Assembly (NCBI RefSeq): GCF_003634935.1 | Contig: NZ_RBXO01000001.1 | Span: 5,295,501-5,359,500 of the forward strand | Reading direction: 5' to 3' | Source of the DNA: Saccharothrix australiensis | GTDB lineage: Bacteria > Actinomycetota > Actinomycetes > Mycobacteriales > Pseudonocardiaceae | Length of the DNA: 64,000 nt | In this document: positions 44,210 to 52,442 of the stretch, one piece after another | How positions within the stretch are numbered: position 1 is the first letter of the stretch | How the letters are laid out: each line of letters starts with the position of its first letter | Program-made: the position numbers and the translations under genes | The notes under the pieces: generated by a model | The model's database searches: none | Seen by the model: only the letters and a program-made list of their open reading frames with translations | Told to the model about the DNA's origin: nothing

Positions 44210-45073
44210 TCAGATGCGGCAGGTGTCCAGTGAGCTCACCAGGATCGCCCGCGCGCCCACCCGCCACAGCTCGTCCATGATGAACGGCGCGTCGTCGCGC
44301 GGCACCAGCGAGCGCACCGCCACCCAGCCCTCGCGCGCCAGCGGCGACACGGTGGGCGACTCGATGCCCGGCACGAGCTTGAACGCCTCTTCCTGGGCGG
44401 TCACCGGGCAGTCGAAGTCGAGGATCACGTACCGCCGCGCGATCAGGACGCCTTGCAGCCGCCGGTGCAGGATCTCGACCGACCGGGCGGCCGCCGGGAC
44501 CTCCTCGACCGTGTCGCCCTGGATCAGCACGGCCTCGGACTTCAGGATGGGCTTGCCGAACGTCTCCAGGCCGGACGTCTTCAGCGTGATGCCGGTCTCG
44601 ACGACGTCGGCGATGGCGTCCGCCACGCCCAGCTCGACGGCCGTCTCCACGGCGCCGTCCAGCCGCACCAGCTTGGCCTCGATGCCGTGGGCGGACAGGT
44701 GGTTCTCCACCAGGTTCGGGTAGCTGGTCGCGATGCGCTTGCCCGCCAGCCCGGCCGAGTCGGAAATGCCGCCGGGCTTGGAGGCGAAGTAGAACGACGC
44801 TCGCCCGAACCCGAGCGGGAGGATTTCCTTCGCGGACACGGTGGAATCCAGCAGCAGGTCCCGGCCGGTGATGCCGACGTCCAGCGACCCCTCGCCGACG
44901 TACACCGCGATGTCGCGCGGCCGGAGGAAAAAGAACTGCACGTCATTCGCCGGATCGGCCACGATCAGCTCGCGCCCGGACCGATGGACCCGGTACCCCG
45001 CTTCGACCAGCATTTGCGCCGCGGGAGCACTCAATGAGCCCTTGTTGGGCAGGGCGAAGCGAAGAGGAGCCAT
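44210..45073 (-). CDS. hisG: ATP phosphoribosyltransferase (long form)
   Basis: 287 residues, the long HisG form with a C-terminal regulatory domain. It shows the N-terminal LRFALPNKGSLSAPAAQMLV, the PRPP loop region DVVETGITLKTSGLE and the late domain SPTVSPLAREGWVAVRSLVP. It catalyses the first step of histidine synthesis and is normally feedback-inhibited by histidine through the C-terminal domain. ATG 45073 has GGGAG upstream. hisE, often next to hisG in actinomycetes, is not in the flanking sequence, so hisG stands alone here. Confidence 0.95.
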   Translation of the reverse strand: MAPLRFALPNKGSLSAPAAQMLVEAGYRVHRSGRELIVADPANDVQFFFLRPRDIAVYVGEGSLDVGITGRDLLLDSTVSAKEILPLGFGRASFYFASKPGGISDSAGLAGKRIATSYPNLVENHLSAHGIEAKLVRLDGAVETAVELGVADAIADVVETGITLKTSGLETFGKPILKSEAVLIQGDTVEEVPAAARSVEILHRRLQGVLIARRYVILDFDCPVTAQEEAFKLVPGIESPTVSPLAREGWVAVRSLVPRDDAPFIMDELWRVGARAILVSSLDTCRI

Positions 45074-45312
45074 GCCGCGCAGTCTCCCACACCGCCGCGG
45101 TTCGCCCTGACCAGGGGCCGACGTCCTGTCCCACGGTGTGGAACCCGGCCGCCGGGCGGTGGCGGACCGCGCCGCGCCGAGCGATCCGGTGGACACCCCG
45201 AGCCGACCGGCCTCTCACTCGACCCGGTGAATTCGGACATCACGTGAACAACTGTCGCAGCGCTTCCGGGCACCGCCGCGGGAACGCCGCCGGTGCGCCG
45301 GGGGAATGCTTT

Positions 45313-46023
45313 CTACCGGTTTCCGAACCACCACGTCGCAAACGAGGCGGTCTCGAATCCCAGTGACGCGTAGAGCGGTGCGCCCGCGTCCGTGGCGGTG
45401 AGCGTCATGGGCTTGTCGACTCCGTTGAGGGCCGCGTGCGCCAATGCCCGCCCGATGCCGCGCGACCGGTGCTCGGGCAGGGTCGTCACCCAGTACAGCC
45501 CGGCCGCCGAGTCGCCCTCGACGGTCAGGCAGGCGCCCGCCACGACGCCGGCGCGGCGGACGAGGTGGAACCGCAGGGCGGTCTCGTCCAGCAGGGCGGG
45601 CGGGAACGCCTCGCCCGGTCGGAGGCCCCGCAGCGGGAAGCCGTCGAGCACCGTCCGCTCGACGGCCGACAGCTCCTCGGCGGTCGTCGCGGTGGTCACG
45701 TCGAGCGCGGGCGCGGGCAGCGGCGACGGGGGCCGCACCATCATGGGCAACCGGCTGGGGGCGAGCCGCCACGGCGCGGCGTCGACCGTGCCGAACGGGT
45801 CCTCGACGGTGACCCGGCCCGGCGCGTCCGCGACGAGCCGGGCGAGCGCGGCGAGGTCGTCGGCGTCCGGGTCCGGCGCGAGGACCAGCGCGCGGAGCAG
45901 CGCCGGGCCGTTCAGGGCCACGAAACCGGGCCGCCGCACGAGGTCGTGGCCCCGCGCGCGGGCCAGGGTGGTCAGGAGCACCTCGCCGTTGCGCGTCGCG
46001 AGGTGCACGGGGGCGGCGGTCAT
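45313..46023 (-). CDS. GNAT-family N-acetyltransferase
   Basis: 236 residues. The C-terminal half has the acetyl-CoA motif of GNAT enzymes: LYWVTTLPEHRSRGIGRALA (motif A) followed by LTATDAGAPLYASLGFET (motif B). The N-terminal half is divergent. Substrate unknown. The 240 bp between this gene and hisG hold no gene that I can support. Confidence 0.82.
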   Translation of the reverse strand: MTAAPVHLATRNGEVLLTTLARARGHDLVRRPGFVALNGPALLRALVLAPDPDADDLAALARLVADAPGRVTVEDPFGTVDAAPWRLAPSRLPMMVRPPSPLPAPALDVTTATTAEELSAVERTVLDGFPLRGLRPGEAFPPALLDETALRFHLVRRAGVVAGACLTVEGDSAAGLYWVTTLPEHRSRGIGRALAHAALNGVDKPMTLTATDAGAPLYASLGFETASFATWWFGNR

Positions 46024-46131
46024 GATCCGGACCCTATTCGCGGTGCGGGGGATTCGACCAGTGAGTTTCGTCGCTACCCGGTCGGCGGCGCGCCGCCGAC
46101 CGGGGGCCTGCCGCGCGCCGCGGCACCCGGC

Positions 46132-46728
46132 TCAGTCCGGTCGCCCGGCCTTGCCCAGCAACTGCTCGAACGGCACCACGGCGGCGAACCGGTCGACGGG
46201 CCGGGCCGGGGCCCGGCCCTCCAGCAGGCCGGCCAGCTCGCCCGCCGCCCGCTCGATCCGCTCGGACAGCCCCTGCGGCGCGCCCCAGTCCGCCGACGCC
46301 GCGTACACGGCGGTCGGCACGACGTTCGCCCGCAGGTAGGCGAACAACGGCCGCAGCGCGTAGTCGAGCACCAGCGAGTGCCGCTCCGTGCCGCCGGTCG
46401 CGCCGACGAGGACCGGCTTGCCCGCCAACGACTCCGGCTCCAGCACGTCCACGAACGACTTGAACAGCCCGCTGTAGGACGCGTTGAACGTCGGCGTGAC
46501 CGCGATCAGCGCGTCCGCGCCGACGACGTCGTCCACGACGGCCTTCAACCGCGCGCTCGGGAACCCGGTGACGAGGTTGTCCGCCACGTCGCGCGCGACG
46601 TCGCGCAGGTGCACCACCGTCGTGTCGACCGGCAGCAGCGCGCCGACCGCGGCGGCGAGCCGGTCGGCCAGCAGGTGGCTGGACGACGGCTCGCCGAGCC
46701 CGGCCGACACCACGGTGAGCGCGGTCAT
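46132..46728 (-). CDS. FMN reductase, CE1759 type (partner of a luciferase-like monooxygenase)
   Basis: 198 residues, flavodoxin-like, with VTPTFNASYSGLFKSFVDVL and GATGGTERHSLVLDYALRPL. It resembles the CE1759 family of reductases always found next to a CE1758-type luciferase-like monooxygenase, here the coupled gene just upstream (ATGA overlap). It would supply reduced FMN to that oxygenase. Confidence 0.88.
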   Translation of the reverse strand: MTALTVVSAGLGEPSSSHLLADRLAAAVGALLPVDTTVVHLRDVARDVADNLVTGFPSARLKAVVDDVVGADALIAVTPTFNASYSGLFKSFVDVLEPESLAGKPVLVGATGGTERHSLVLDYALRPLFAYLRANVVPTAVYAASADWGAPQGLSERIERAAGELAGLLEGRAPARPVDRFAAVVPFEQLLGKAGRPD

Positions 46729-47798
46729 CGGACCGCCGCCGTCCGCAGCGACGCGTGCGTGGGCGCGTCCGGCACGTCCGCCGGGCGGCCGGCCGCGAAC
46801 TCGCGCCGCAGCACCGGCACGATCTCGCCGAGCAGGTCCAACTGCTCCAGCACCGTCTTCAGCGGCAGCCCGGCGTGGTCCACGAGGAACAACTGCCGCT
46901 GGTAGTCGCCGAAGTGCTCGCGGAACGTCAGGGTCTTCTCGACGACCTCCTGCGGGCTGCCCACGGTGAGCGGGGTCTGGGCGGTGAAGTCCTCAAGGGA
47001 CGGACCGTGGCCGTACACCGGGGCGTTGTCGAAGTAGGGGCGGAACTCGCGCACCGCGTCCTGCGAGTTGCGGCGCATGAAGACCTGCCCGCCGAGCCCG
47101 ACGATGGCCTGGTGCGCCGCGCCGTGCCCGTAGTGCTCGTAGCGCTCCCGGTAGAGGTTGATCAGCCGGATGAAGTGCTCCTTGGGCCAGAAGATGTTGT
47201 TGGCGAAGAAGCCGTCGCCGTAGTACGCCGCCTGCTCGGCGATCTCCGGGCTCCGGATCGAGCCGTGCCACACGAACGGCGGCACGCCGTCCAGCGGCCG
47301 GGGCGTCGCGGTGAAGGACTGCAACGGGGTCCGGTGCTTGCCCTCCCAGTCCACGACGTCCTCGCGCCACAACCGGTGCAGCAGGTGGTAGTTCTCGATC
47401 GCCAGGTCGATGCCGTCGCGGATGTCACGACCGAACCACGGGTACACGGGTCCCGTGTTGCCGCGCCCCATCATCAGGTCCACCCGGCCGTCGGCCAGGT
47501 GCTGGAGCATCGCGAAGTCCTCGGCGATCTTCACCGGGTCGTTCGTGGTGATCAGGGTGGTCGCGGTGGACAGGATGAGCCGCTCGGTGCGGGCGGCGAC
47601 GTAGCCGAGCATCGTGGTGGGCGAGGACGGCACGAACGGCGGGTTGTGGTGCTCGCCGGTCGCGAAGACGTCCAGGCCGACCTCCTCGGCCTTCAACGCG
47701 ATCGCGACCATCGCCTTGATGCGCTCGGCCTCGGTCGGCGTCCGCCCCGTGGTCGGGTCGGGCGTCACGTCGCCGACGGTGAAGATCCCGAACTGCAT
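46725..47798 (-). CDS. LLM-class flavin-dependent monooxygenase, CE1758 type
   Basis: 357 residues. A TIM-barrel luciferase-like protein: MQFGIFTVGDVTPDPTTGRT, VGLDVFATGEHHNPPFVPSS, RVDLMMGRGNTGPVYPWFGR. ATG 47798 follows GAGGAG. It uses FMNH2 from the adjacent reductase to oxidise an unknown substrate. The promoter region carries the palindrome at 47817-47834, so the pair is probably under a MarR-type repressor encoded elsewhere. Confidence 0.9.
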   Translation of the reverse strand: MQFGIFTVGDVTPDPTTGRTPTEAERIKAMVAIALKAEEVGLDVFATGEHHNPPFVPSSPTTMLGYVAARTERLILSTATTLITTNDPVKIAEDFAMLQHLADGRVDLMMGRGNTGPVYPWFGRDIRDGIDLAIENYHLLHRLWREDVVDWEGKHRTPLQSFTATPRPLDGVPPFVWHGSIRSPEIAEQAAYYGDGFFANNIFWPKEHFIRLINLYRERYEHYGHGAAHQAIVGLGGQVFMRRNSQDAVREFRPYFDNAPVYGHGPSLEDFTAQTPLTVGSPQEVVEKTLTFREHFGDYQRQLFLVDHAGLPLKTVLEQLDLLGEIVPVLRREFAAGRPADVPDAPTHASLRTAAVR

Positions 47799-47816
47799 AG
47801 CCGCTCCTCGCGTAGT

Positions 47817-47834
47817 TAGTTGCGCTTTCAACTA
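47817..47834. promoter_or_regulatory. TAGTTG-N6-CAACTA palindrome, candidate MarR-type operator
   Basis: A perfect inverted repeat (TAGTTG, CGCTTT, CAACTA) 18 bases upstream of the LLM start codon. The AGTTGAAA-type half-site is typical for MarR-family repressors of flavoenzyme genes. No MarR gene is in the window. Confidence 0.6.
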
Positions 47835-47972
47835 CTTGGAACGGTACCCCGCCCCCGCCTATTCCGCCGCCACCGGGTGGCGCGAACCACGCCCGGCACG
47901 TGTCCCGGACCACCCGCGCGCCCGACGGGGTCCGCTTGTTTGATGAACATGGGATTCATTAGCATGTGACCG

Positions 47973-49205
47973 GTGACCGTCACCCACGACGCGCCCGCGC
48001 GCGACTTCAGCCGCTACCTCACCGCCCGCCTGCTGTCCGTCGCGGGCACGCTGGTGTCGGTGGTCGCGCTGCCGGTGCTCGTCTACCGGCTCACCGGCTC
48101 CGCCGGGTGGACGTCGGCCGTCGCGATGGCGGAAGCCCTGCCCTACCTCGTCTTCGGCCTGCTCGCGGGCGCGGTGGCGGACCGGGTCGACCGGCGGCGG
48201 CTCATGGTGGCGATGGACGTCGTGGTGGCGTGCGGGCTGGTGACCGTCCCGCTCGCGTGGTGGGCGGGCGTGCTGACCGCGTTGCACGTGGTGCTGGTGG
48301 CGTTCCTCGCGCAGACGGCGTTCGTGTTCTTCGACGCGGCCAACTTCGGCGCGCTGCCCTCGTTGGTGGGCAAGGACAAGCTCACCGCCGCGTACGCCAG
48401 GCTGTTCGGCCGGTCGACCGTCGTCGAGCTGGTCGTGCCGGCCGTGGCCGGGCTGCTCGTGGCCACCGCGGCGCCGGCCGACCTGCTCGCGGTCAACGCG
48501 GTCACCGCCGCCGGTTCGGCCATGCTGATCCGGTCGATCCACGGCGCACTGTCCACACCGCGCGCCGACGCGACCACGCTGGTCGGCGACATCGGCTCCG
48601 GGCTGCGGTTCCTCTGGCGGCAGCCCATCGTCCGCACCCTGACGCTGGTCGGCGCGACGCACTCGGCGGCGGCGGGCGCGTGGGTCGCCATGCTGGTGCC
48701 GTGGGCGGACGGCGTGCTCGGCGTCGCGCCGTCCGGCGACGCGCGGCTGGCGGCCCTGTTCAGCTGCTGGGGCGTCGGCGCGCTGCTCGCGTCGCGCCTG
48801 CTGCCCGCGCTGACCGGGCGGTGGGGCGGCGCGCGGCTGGCGCTGGGCGCGCTGCCGGTGTGCCTGCTGTGCGGCGTCGGCGCGCTGCTGAGCACCCACT
48901 GGGTGCTCGCGTGCGCCGCCGCGATCGCCTGGGGCGCCGCGCACTCGACCGTGGTGCTGAACGCGATCACCTACCGCCAGCGGATCTGCCCGCAGGAACT
49001 CCAGTCGCGGGTCAACACCACGGCCCGGATGCTGTCGTGGGGCCTCGGGCAGCCCGCGGGCGCGGCGCTGGCCGGCGCGGCGGCCGTGCTCGCCGGACCT
49101 CGGGCCGGGCTCGCCGCGGGTGTGGCCGTGCTGCTGGCCGGGGTCGTCCTGGCCTGGGCGACCCCGACGCTGCGCCGCGCCGCGCGGTCCGCTACCGCGG
49201 ATTAG
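47973..49205 (+). CDS. MFS transporter (EntS-like)
   Basis: 410 residues with about 12 membrane segments; the conserved loop is GLLAGAVADRVDRRRLMVAM. It resembles EntS/MFS_3-type exporters of siderophores or drugs. GTG 47973 is the most likely start; no good ribosome site is present, so the message may be leaderless. A weak palindrome (ATGAA-N7-TTCAT, 47943-47959) lies in the AT-rich upstream stretch. The end overlaps the convergent XRE gene by 14 bases. Being next to the RiPP cluster it could export the product (speculative). Confidence 0.85.
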   Translation: MTVTHDAPARDFSRYLTARLLSVAGTLVSVVALPVLVYRLTGSAGWTSAVAMAEALPYLVFGLLAGAVADRVDRRRLMVAMDVVVACGLVTVPLAWWAGVLTALHVVLVAFLAQTAFVFFDAANFGALPSLVGKDKLTAAYARLFGRSTVVELVVPAVAGLLVATAAPADLLAVNAVTAAGSAMLIRSIHGALSTPRADATTLVGDIGSGLRFLWRQPIVRTLTLVGATHSAAAGAWVAMLVPWADGVLGVAPSGDARLAALFSCWGVGALLASRLLPALTGRWGGARLALGALPVCLLCGVGALLSTHWVLACAAAIAWGAAHSTVVLNAITYRQRICPQELQSRVNTTARMLSWGLGQPAGAALAGAAAVLAGPRAGLAAGVAVLLAGVVLAWATPTLRRAARSATAD

Positions 49206-50100
49206 GCCAGTTCCAGCGGAACCCGTAGCTGCCCGGTCCGAAGTCGAGCGCCACGCCCAGCAGCGAGCCGCCCGCGTCCACCTCCACCGGGTGGGCGACC
49301 TCCGTGCCGCCGACCTGCCGGTACTGCACGCAGTCGACGGGGCGCGCCAGCGGGTCGAACGCGATCTCCAGCACGTACTCCCGCACCGGCAGCCGGAACT
49401 TGCGCCCGCAGGCCAGCGCGGGCGGGTACGGCGGGCGGCTCACCAGCTCGTGCTCGATGACGATGCTGTCGCCCTGGCGCAGCGCCCGGTCGAACAGCAG
49501 CTCCGCCACCACCAGGCCGGCGGCGGGGTGCGTGACCAGCCGGCCGAGCGAGCAGTGCCGCAGCGGTGCCAGTACCGGCAGGTGCCGAGCCGGCTCGTCG
49601 ACGTGCGCGAGGACCACCCAGCGGTCCGCGCCGTCGGCGTCCGCCCGCAGCACGTGCCTGGACCGGATGCTGCGCTCGCCCCGCTCGGGCCCCACGGTGA
49701 CGAAGTCGTGCTGGCTCAGGCGGGTCAGCCGCTCGTCGCTGCTGGTGTCGACCTGCCGGAACGCCCACTCGACCTGGTCCGGGTCCGACCACAGCGCGCT
49801 GATCGGCACCGTCCGGTCCGGAGCGCGCTTGAGCCACCGGCCGCGCGGCCGGGGCGGCCCGAGCAGGCCGACCAGGTACCCGGTGGGCAGCGCCAGGATC
49901 TCCTCCAGGTGGCCGATCGCGGCCAGGGACGAGCGTCGCTCCGGTCGGCTGCGGCCCGACTGCCAGTAGCTCAGGGTCGCCAGGCTGACCTTCACGCCCT
50001 GCTGCGCCAGGTGTTCGCGGATGCGTTCCAGGCCCAGCCCGCGCTCGGCGATGGCGGCGCGCAACGCCCCGGCGAAGGTGTCCGTCCTCGCTGTGTCCAT
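49192..50100 (-). CDS. XRE-type transcriptional regulator
   Basis: 302 residues. The N-terminal 75 residues hold a Cro/CI-type helix-turn-helix (LERIREHLAQQGVKVSLATL, then SYWQSGRSRPERRSS). The remaining 220 residues are beta-rich with no named domain (DRWVVLAHVDEPARHLPVLA, SIVIEHELVSRPPYPPALAC). It lies 70 bp after the SagB gene in the same direction and may be the last gene of the RiPP operon and its regulator. ATG 50100 has only a weak ribosome site, but the HTH begins just after it. Confidence 0.8.
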   Translation of the reverse strand: MDTARTDTFAGALRAAIAERGLGLERIREHLAQQGVKVSLATLSYWQSGRSRPERRSSLAAIGHLEEILALPTGYLVGLLGPPRPRGRWLKRAPDRTVPISALWSDPDQVEWAFRQVDTSSDERLTRLSQHDFVTVGPERGERSIRSRHVLRADADGADRWVVLAHVDEPARHLPVLAPLRHCSLGRLVTHPAAGLVVAELLFDRALRQGDSIVIEHELVSRPPYPPALACGRKFRLPVREYVLEIAFDPLARPVDCVQYRQVGGTEVAHPVEVDAGGSLLGVALDFGPGSYGFRWNWPNPR

Positions 50101-50170
50101 GTGGCAACTCCCCCTTGCTGCGCGGGACAACGGTATTGCGCGGACGGGGCCGGGGGGAATGGCCTGCCGC

Positions 50171-50758
50171 CTACTTTTCGGGTGCGGGCACCGGTCTCGG
50201 CGTGCCGCCGACGACGAACAACGCGAGCGGCACGTCCTCTTCCCCGCCCCTGACAAGGGCTTTCACCGCGTCGTCCGCGAAACCGGCGACCGCGCAGCAG
50301 CGCAGGCCGACCGCGGTGGCCACGAGGTAGAGGTTCTGCACCGCGACGCCCGCGTCCAGGTGGACGGTGCGGTAATGCCGGGGACCGTATTTCGCGAGCC
50401 CCGGCCCCATCCGTCCGGTCAGGACGACCGCGGCGCGGGCGCGCTCGGCGAACCCGTCCTGCGCGAACACGCCCGCCAGGTCGGCGGTCCCGGTGCGGCA
50501 CAGGGCGTGCGGCTCGCGCAGGTACTCGAAGACCTCGCCGTCCACGACGACGTGGACGGCCAGCGACGGCAGGCCGCCCGCCGTCGGGTTCATGCCGAGC
50601 ACGTGCGGCGGGACGTGCCGCTGCACGCCCACCGCCAGGCCGAGCAGGGTGCCGAGGTCCTGCCGGCTCAGCGGCCCGTAGGAGTAGCGCGACCGGCGGG
50701 ACCGCAGCGCGGCCACGAGCGTCGTCGCCGGTTCCGCCGGCGGCGGCAGCGGGATCAC
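50171..50758 (-). CDS. SagB-type FMN dehydrogenase (azoline oxidase) of a TOMM cluster
   Basis: 195 residues of the nitroreductase fold as in SagB/McbC enzymes: LRSRRSRYSYGPLSRQDLGT at the FMN-phosphate site, NPTAGGLPSLAVHVVVDGEV, and VAVQNLYLVATAVGLRCCAV. SagB-type proteins oxidise azolines to azoles in RiPPs, with YcaO making the azoline. GTG 50758 overlaps the YcaO stop (GTGA). It is shorter than many stand-alone SagB proteins (often over 250), lacking an N-terminal extension. Confidence 0.85.
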   Translation of the reverse strand: MIPLPPPAEPATTLVAALRSRRSRYSYGPLSRQDLGTLLGLAVGVQRHVPPHVLGMNPTAGGLPSLAVHVVVDGEVFEYLREPHALCRTGTADLAGVFAQDGFAERARAAVVLTGRMGPGLAKYGPRHYRTVHLDAGVAVQNLYLVATAVGLRCCAVAGFADDAVKALVRGGEEDVPLALFVVGGTPRPVPAPEK

Positions 50759-52044
50759 AGGAACGGCGGCGGGTCGAGGAGCAGCGAGCCGGTGTCGCCC
50801 CAGCGGGGCAGCCCGAGGTAGCGGAACGCGGCGGGCGCGTTGGGCACCAACCCCGTCGCGCACACCCGCACCACCCGCAGGCCCGCCTCCGCGACGTCGT
50901 CGGTGGTGAGGTCGACGGTCGCGATCCGGTTGCCCGCCAGGCTCTCCCGCAGGGCGGCGGGATTCCCTCCCGCGTGGACTGTCGCGGTGCGCTCCGGTCT
51001 GGTGAAGCGGTGCAGCAGCTCCGCCTGCACGCGCGGGTCGAGCCAGACCTGGACCTGCGCGCCGAGGTCGCGCACGCGCGCGTAGCCCGCGCCCGCGTCG
51101 TCGCGGTACCGGCGGTCGGCGCGGTGCGGCAGGTAGAGCCCCTCGGCGAGGACGCCCGCCTCGACGGCGCGGAACACCCAGCCGTCCGGGTCCAGCAGCC
51201 CCTGCGTGAAGATCCAGGTGTGGACGGCCTCCAGCACGGCCTTCGTGCACGCCTCCACCGGGTCGAACCGCGCCGCTCCCCCGCCCGCGACGATGCCGGT
51301 GGCGCGGTCCACCACGACCGCCGCCACGCAGGCGACCGGGTGCTCGGTGGGCAGCTCGACCAGGTGGACGTCCAGCGGGCACCCGGCCAGCTCGGCGGCC
51401 AGGCCGGGCACGTCCTCCACCGGGATGCCGGTGGTCGGCGCGCCCAGGTGCCACCAGCGCTCCAGCGCGTCGCGCTCCACCAGTTCCAGCAGCGCGCGGG
51501 TGAACGCGTCCTCGGCGTCGACGCCGGTGGCGATGCCCGCGTAGTTGAGGTGGTGCAGCCGCGGTTCGGTCCGGCGGCGGCCCGAGTGGTAGTTGAGGTA
51601 GACCCACGAGGCGGGCAGGAGGCACGGTTCGCCCGCCTCCTCGCCCTCCACCCACGCGATCGTCAGGTCTTCGGTGAACGGCCGGTACGGGAACCCCTCG
51701 GCGGCGTACTGCCAGGGCGCGAAGAACGGCAGGTCCGCCGGCCCGAAGTGGCGGACGCCCTCGGCGACCAGCTCGGCGGCGGTGGCGGTGCGCAGGCCGG
51801 GCGGGACGCGGTTGCCGCAGTAGCGCTCCACCGCCTCGCCGACGGCGGCGGCGCGGGCCGCGTCGACGTCGCCGAACGTCGTGCCCAGGCTGACCCGGTC
51901 GGCCGGCCACGCGCCGAGCCGCCGGGCGTCGGCCACCTCGGCGGTGACGGCGCGGTAGCGGCGCGGCACGCCGGGCACCGGCGCGACGTCGACGAGCCTG
52001 CGCACGATCCCGGTCAGCGGGTCCACCAGCAGCGGCGCGATCAC
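50755..52044 (-). CDS. YcaO cyclodehydratase of a TOMM/RiPP cluster
   Basis: 429 residues. The ATP/Mg-binding signatures are visible: AVGEAVERYCGNRVPPGL and TRALLELVERDALERWWHLG, with KAVLEAVHTWIFTQGLLDPD later. TOMM YcaO proteins activate a peptide amide with ATP so that Ser, Thr or Cys side chains cyclise to azolines. The C-terminus DPPPFL is a reduced form of the PxPxP tail important in this class. GTG 52044 has GAGGAG ahead and overlaps the stop of the preceding low-complexity frame (GTGA). Confidence 0.9.
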   Translation of the reverse strand: MIAPLLVDPLTGIVRRLVDVAPVPGVPRRYRAVTAEVADARRLGAWPADRVSLGTTFGDVDAARAAAVGEAVERYCGNRVPPGLRTATAAELVAEGVRHFGPADLPFFAPWQYAAEGFPYRPFTEDLTIAWVEGEEAGEPCLLPASWVYLNYHSGRRRTEPRLHHLNYAGIATGVDAEDAFTRALLELVERDALERWWHLGAPTTGIPVEDVPGLAAELAGCPLDVHLVELPTEHPVACVAAVVVDRATGIVAGGGAARFDPVEACTKAVLEAVHTWIFTQGLLDPDGWVFRAVEAGVLAEGLYLPHRADRRYRDDAGAGYARVRDLGAQVQVWLDPRVQAELLHRFTRPERTATVHAGGNPAALRESLAGNRIATVDLTTDDVAEAGLRVVRVCATGLVPNAPAAFRYLGLPRWGDTGSLLLDPPPFL

Positions 52045-52442
52045 GATGCGTTCTCCTCGGGTAGGGCGGCGGGCGGTCGCCCGCTGTGCCGGGGGATGCG
52101 GGTGTGGGCGCGGTTGGCGCGGAGGTGGTTGGCGCGGAGGTGGACGCGGAAGTAGTTGGCGCGGAAGTGGTGGGCGCGGAAGTGGTGGGCGCGGAAGTGG
52201 TGGGCGCGGAAGTGGTGGGCGTGTCGGTGGCCGGGACGCGATGGCCGGGCCCGAACCGGGGCCTCCCCGGTGCGCGGCTCTCGCACGCGGCGCGGCCGGC
52301 GGCCATCGGCGAACCCGACGCGCCGGCTGCCACCGGCAGCCCTGACACCCTGGCGGCGACCGGCGGCCCTGGCACCCCGGCGGCCCTGACACCTCGGCGG
52401 CCCTGGCACCCCGGCGGCCCCGGCGCGCGGCCGCGCGGTCAC
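52041..52442 (-). CDS. Low-complexity coupling frame with HHFRA repeats, doubtful protein
   Basis: A 133-codon frame that starts by GTGA overlap with the hydrolase stop and ends by GTGA overlap with the YcaO start. Its middle is a 15-bp tandem array (about 52113-52222) read as HHFRA repeats. Its last residues (AALPEENAS) copy the C-terminus of the preceding hydrolase (AALPEEVAS). It therefore looks like a partial duplication of the hydrolase gene end filled by repeat expansion, keeping translational coupling. No domain is recognised; it may have no function as a protein. Confidence 0.4.
   Translation of the reverse strand: MTARPRAGAAGVPGPPRCQGRRGARAAGRRQGVRAAGGSRRVGFADGRRPRRVREPRTGEAPVRARPSRPGHRHAHHFRAHHFRAHHFRAHHFRANYFRVHLRANHLRANRAHTRIPRHSGRPPAALPEENAS
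52113..52222. repeat. 15-bp tandem array (GCGCGGAAGTGGTGG type)
   Basis: About seven units. The central four, each GCGCGGAAGTGGTGG, are nearly perfect and the outer ones are degenerate. The unit equals five codons in every frame, so all three minus frames stay open through it. Confidence 0.85.

Noticed and set aside
44210..45073. hisG as part of a local his operon with hisE
   Set aside because: The 240 bp upstream contain no hisE-like frame and the terminator isolates the gene downstream.
52113..52222. TTSAP-repeat reading frame as a TOMM precursor
   Set aside because: One minus frame reads Thr-Thr-Ser-Ala-Pro repeats, tempting as azole substrate, but it has no ribosome site or sensible limits. 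The 35-codon gene at 54676-54783 has both, plus a following hairpin.
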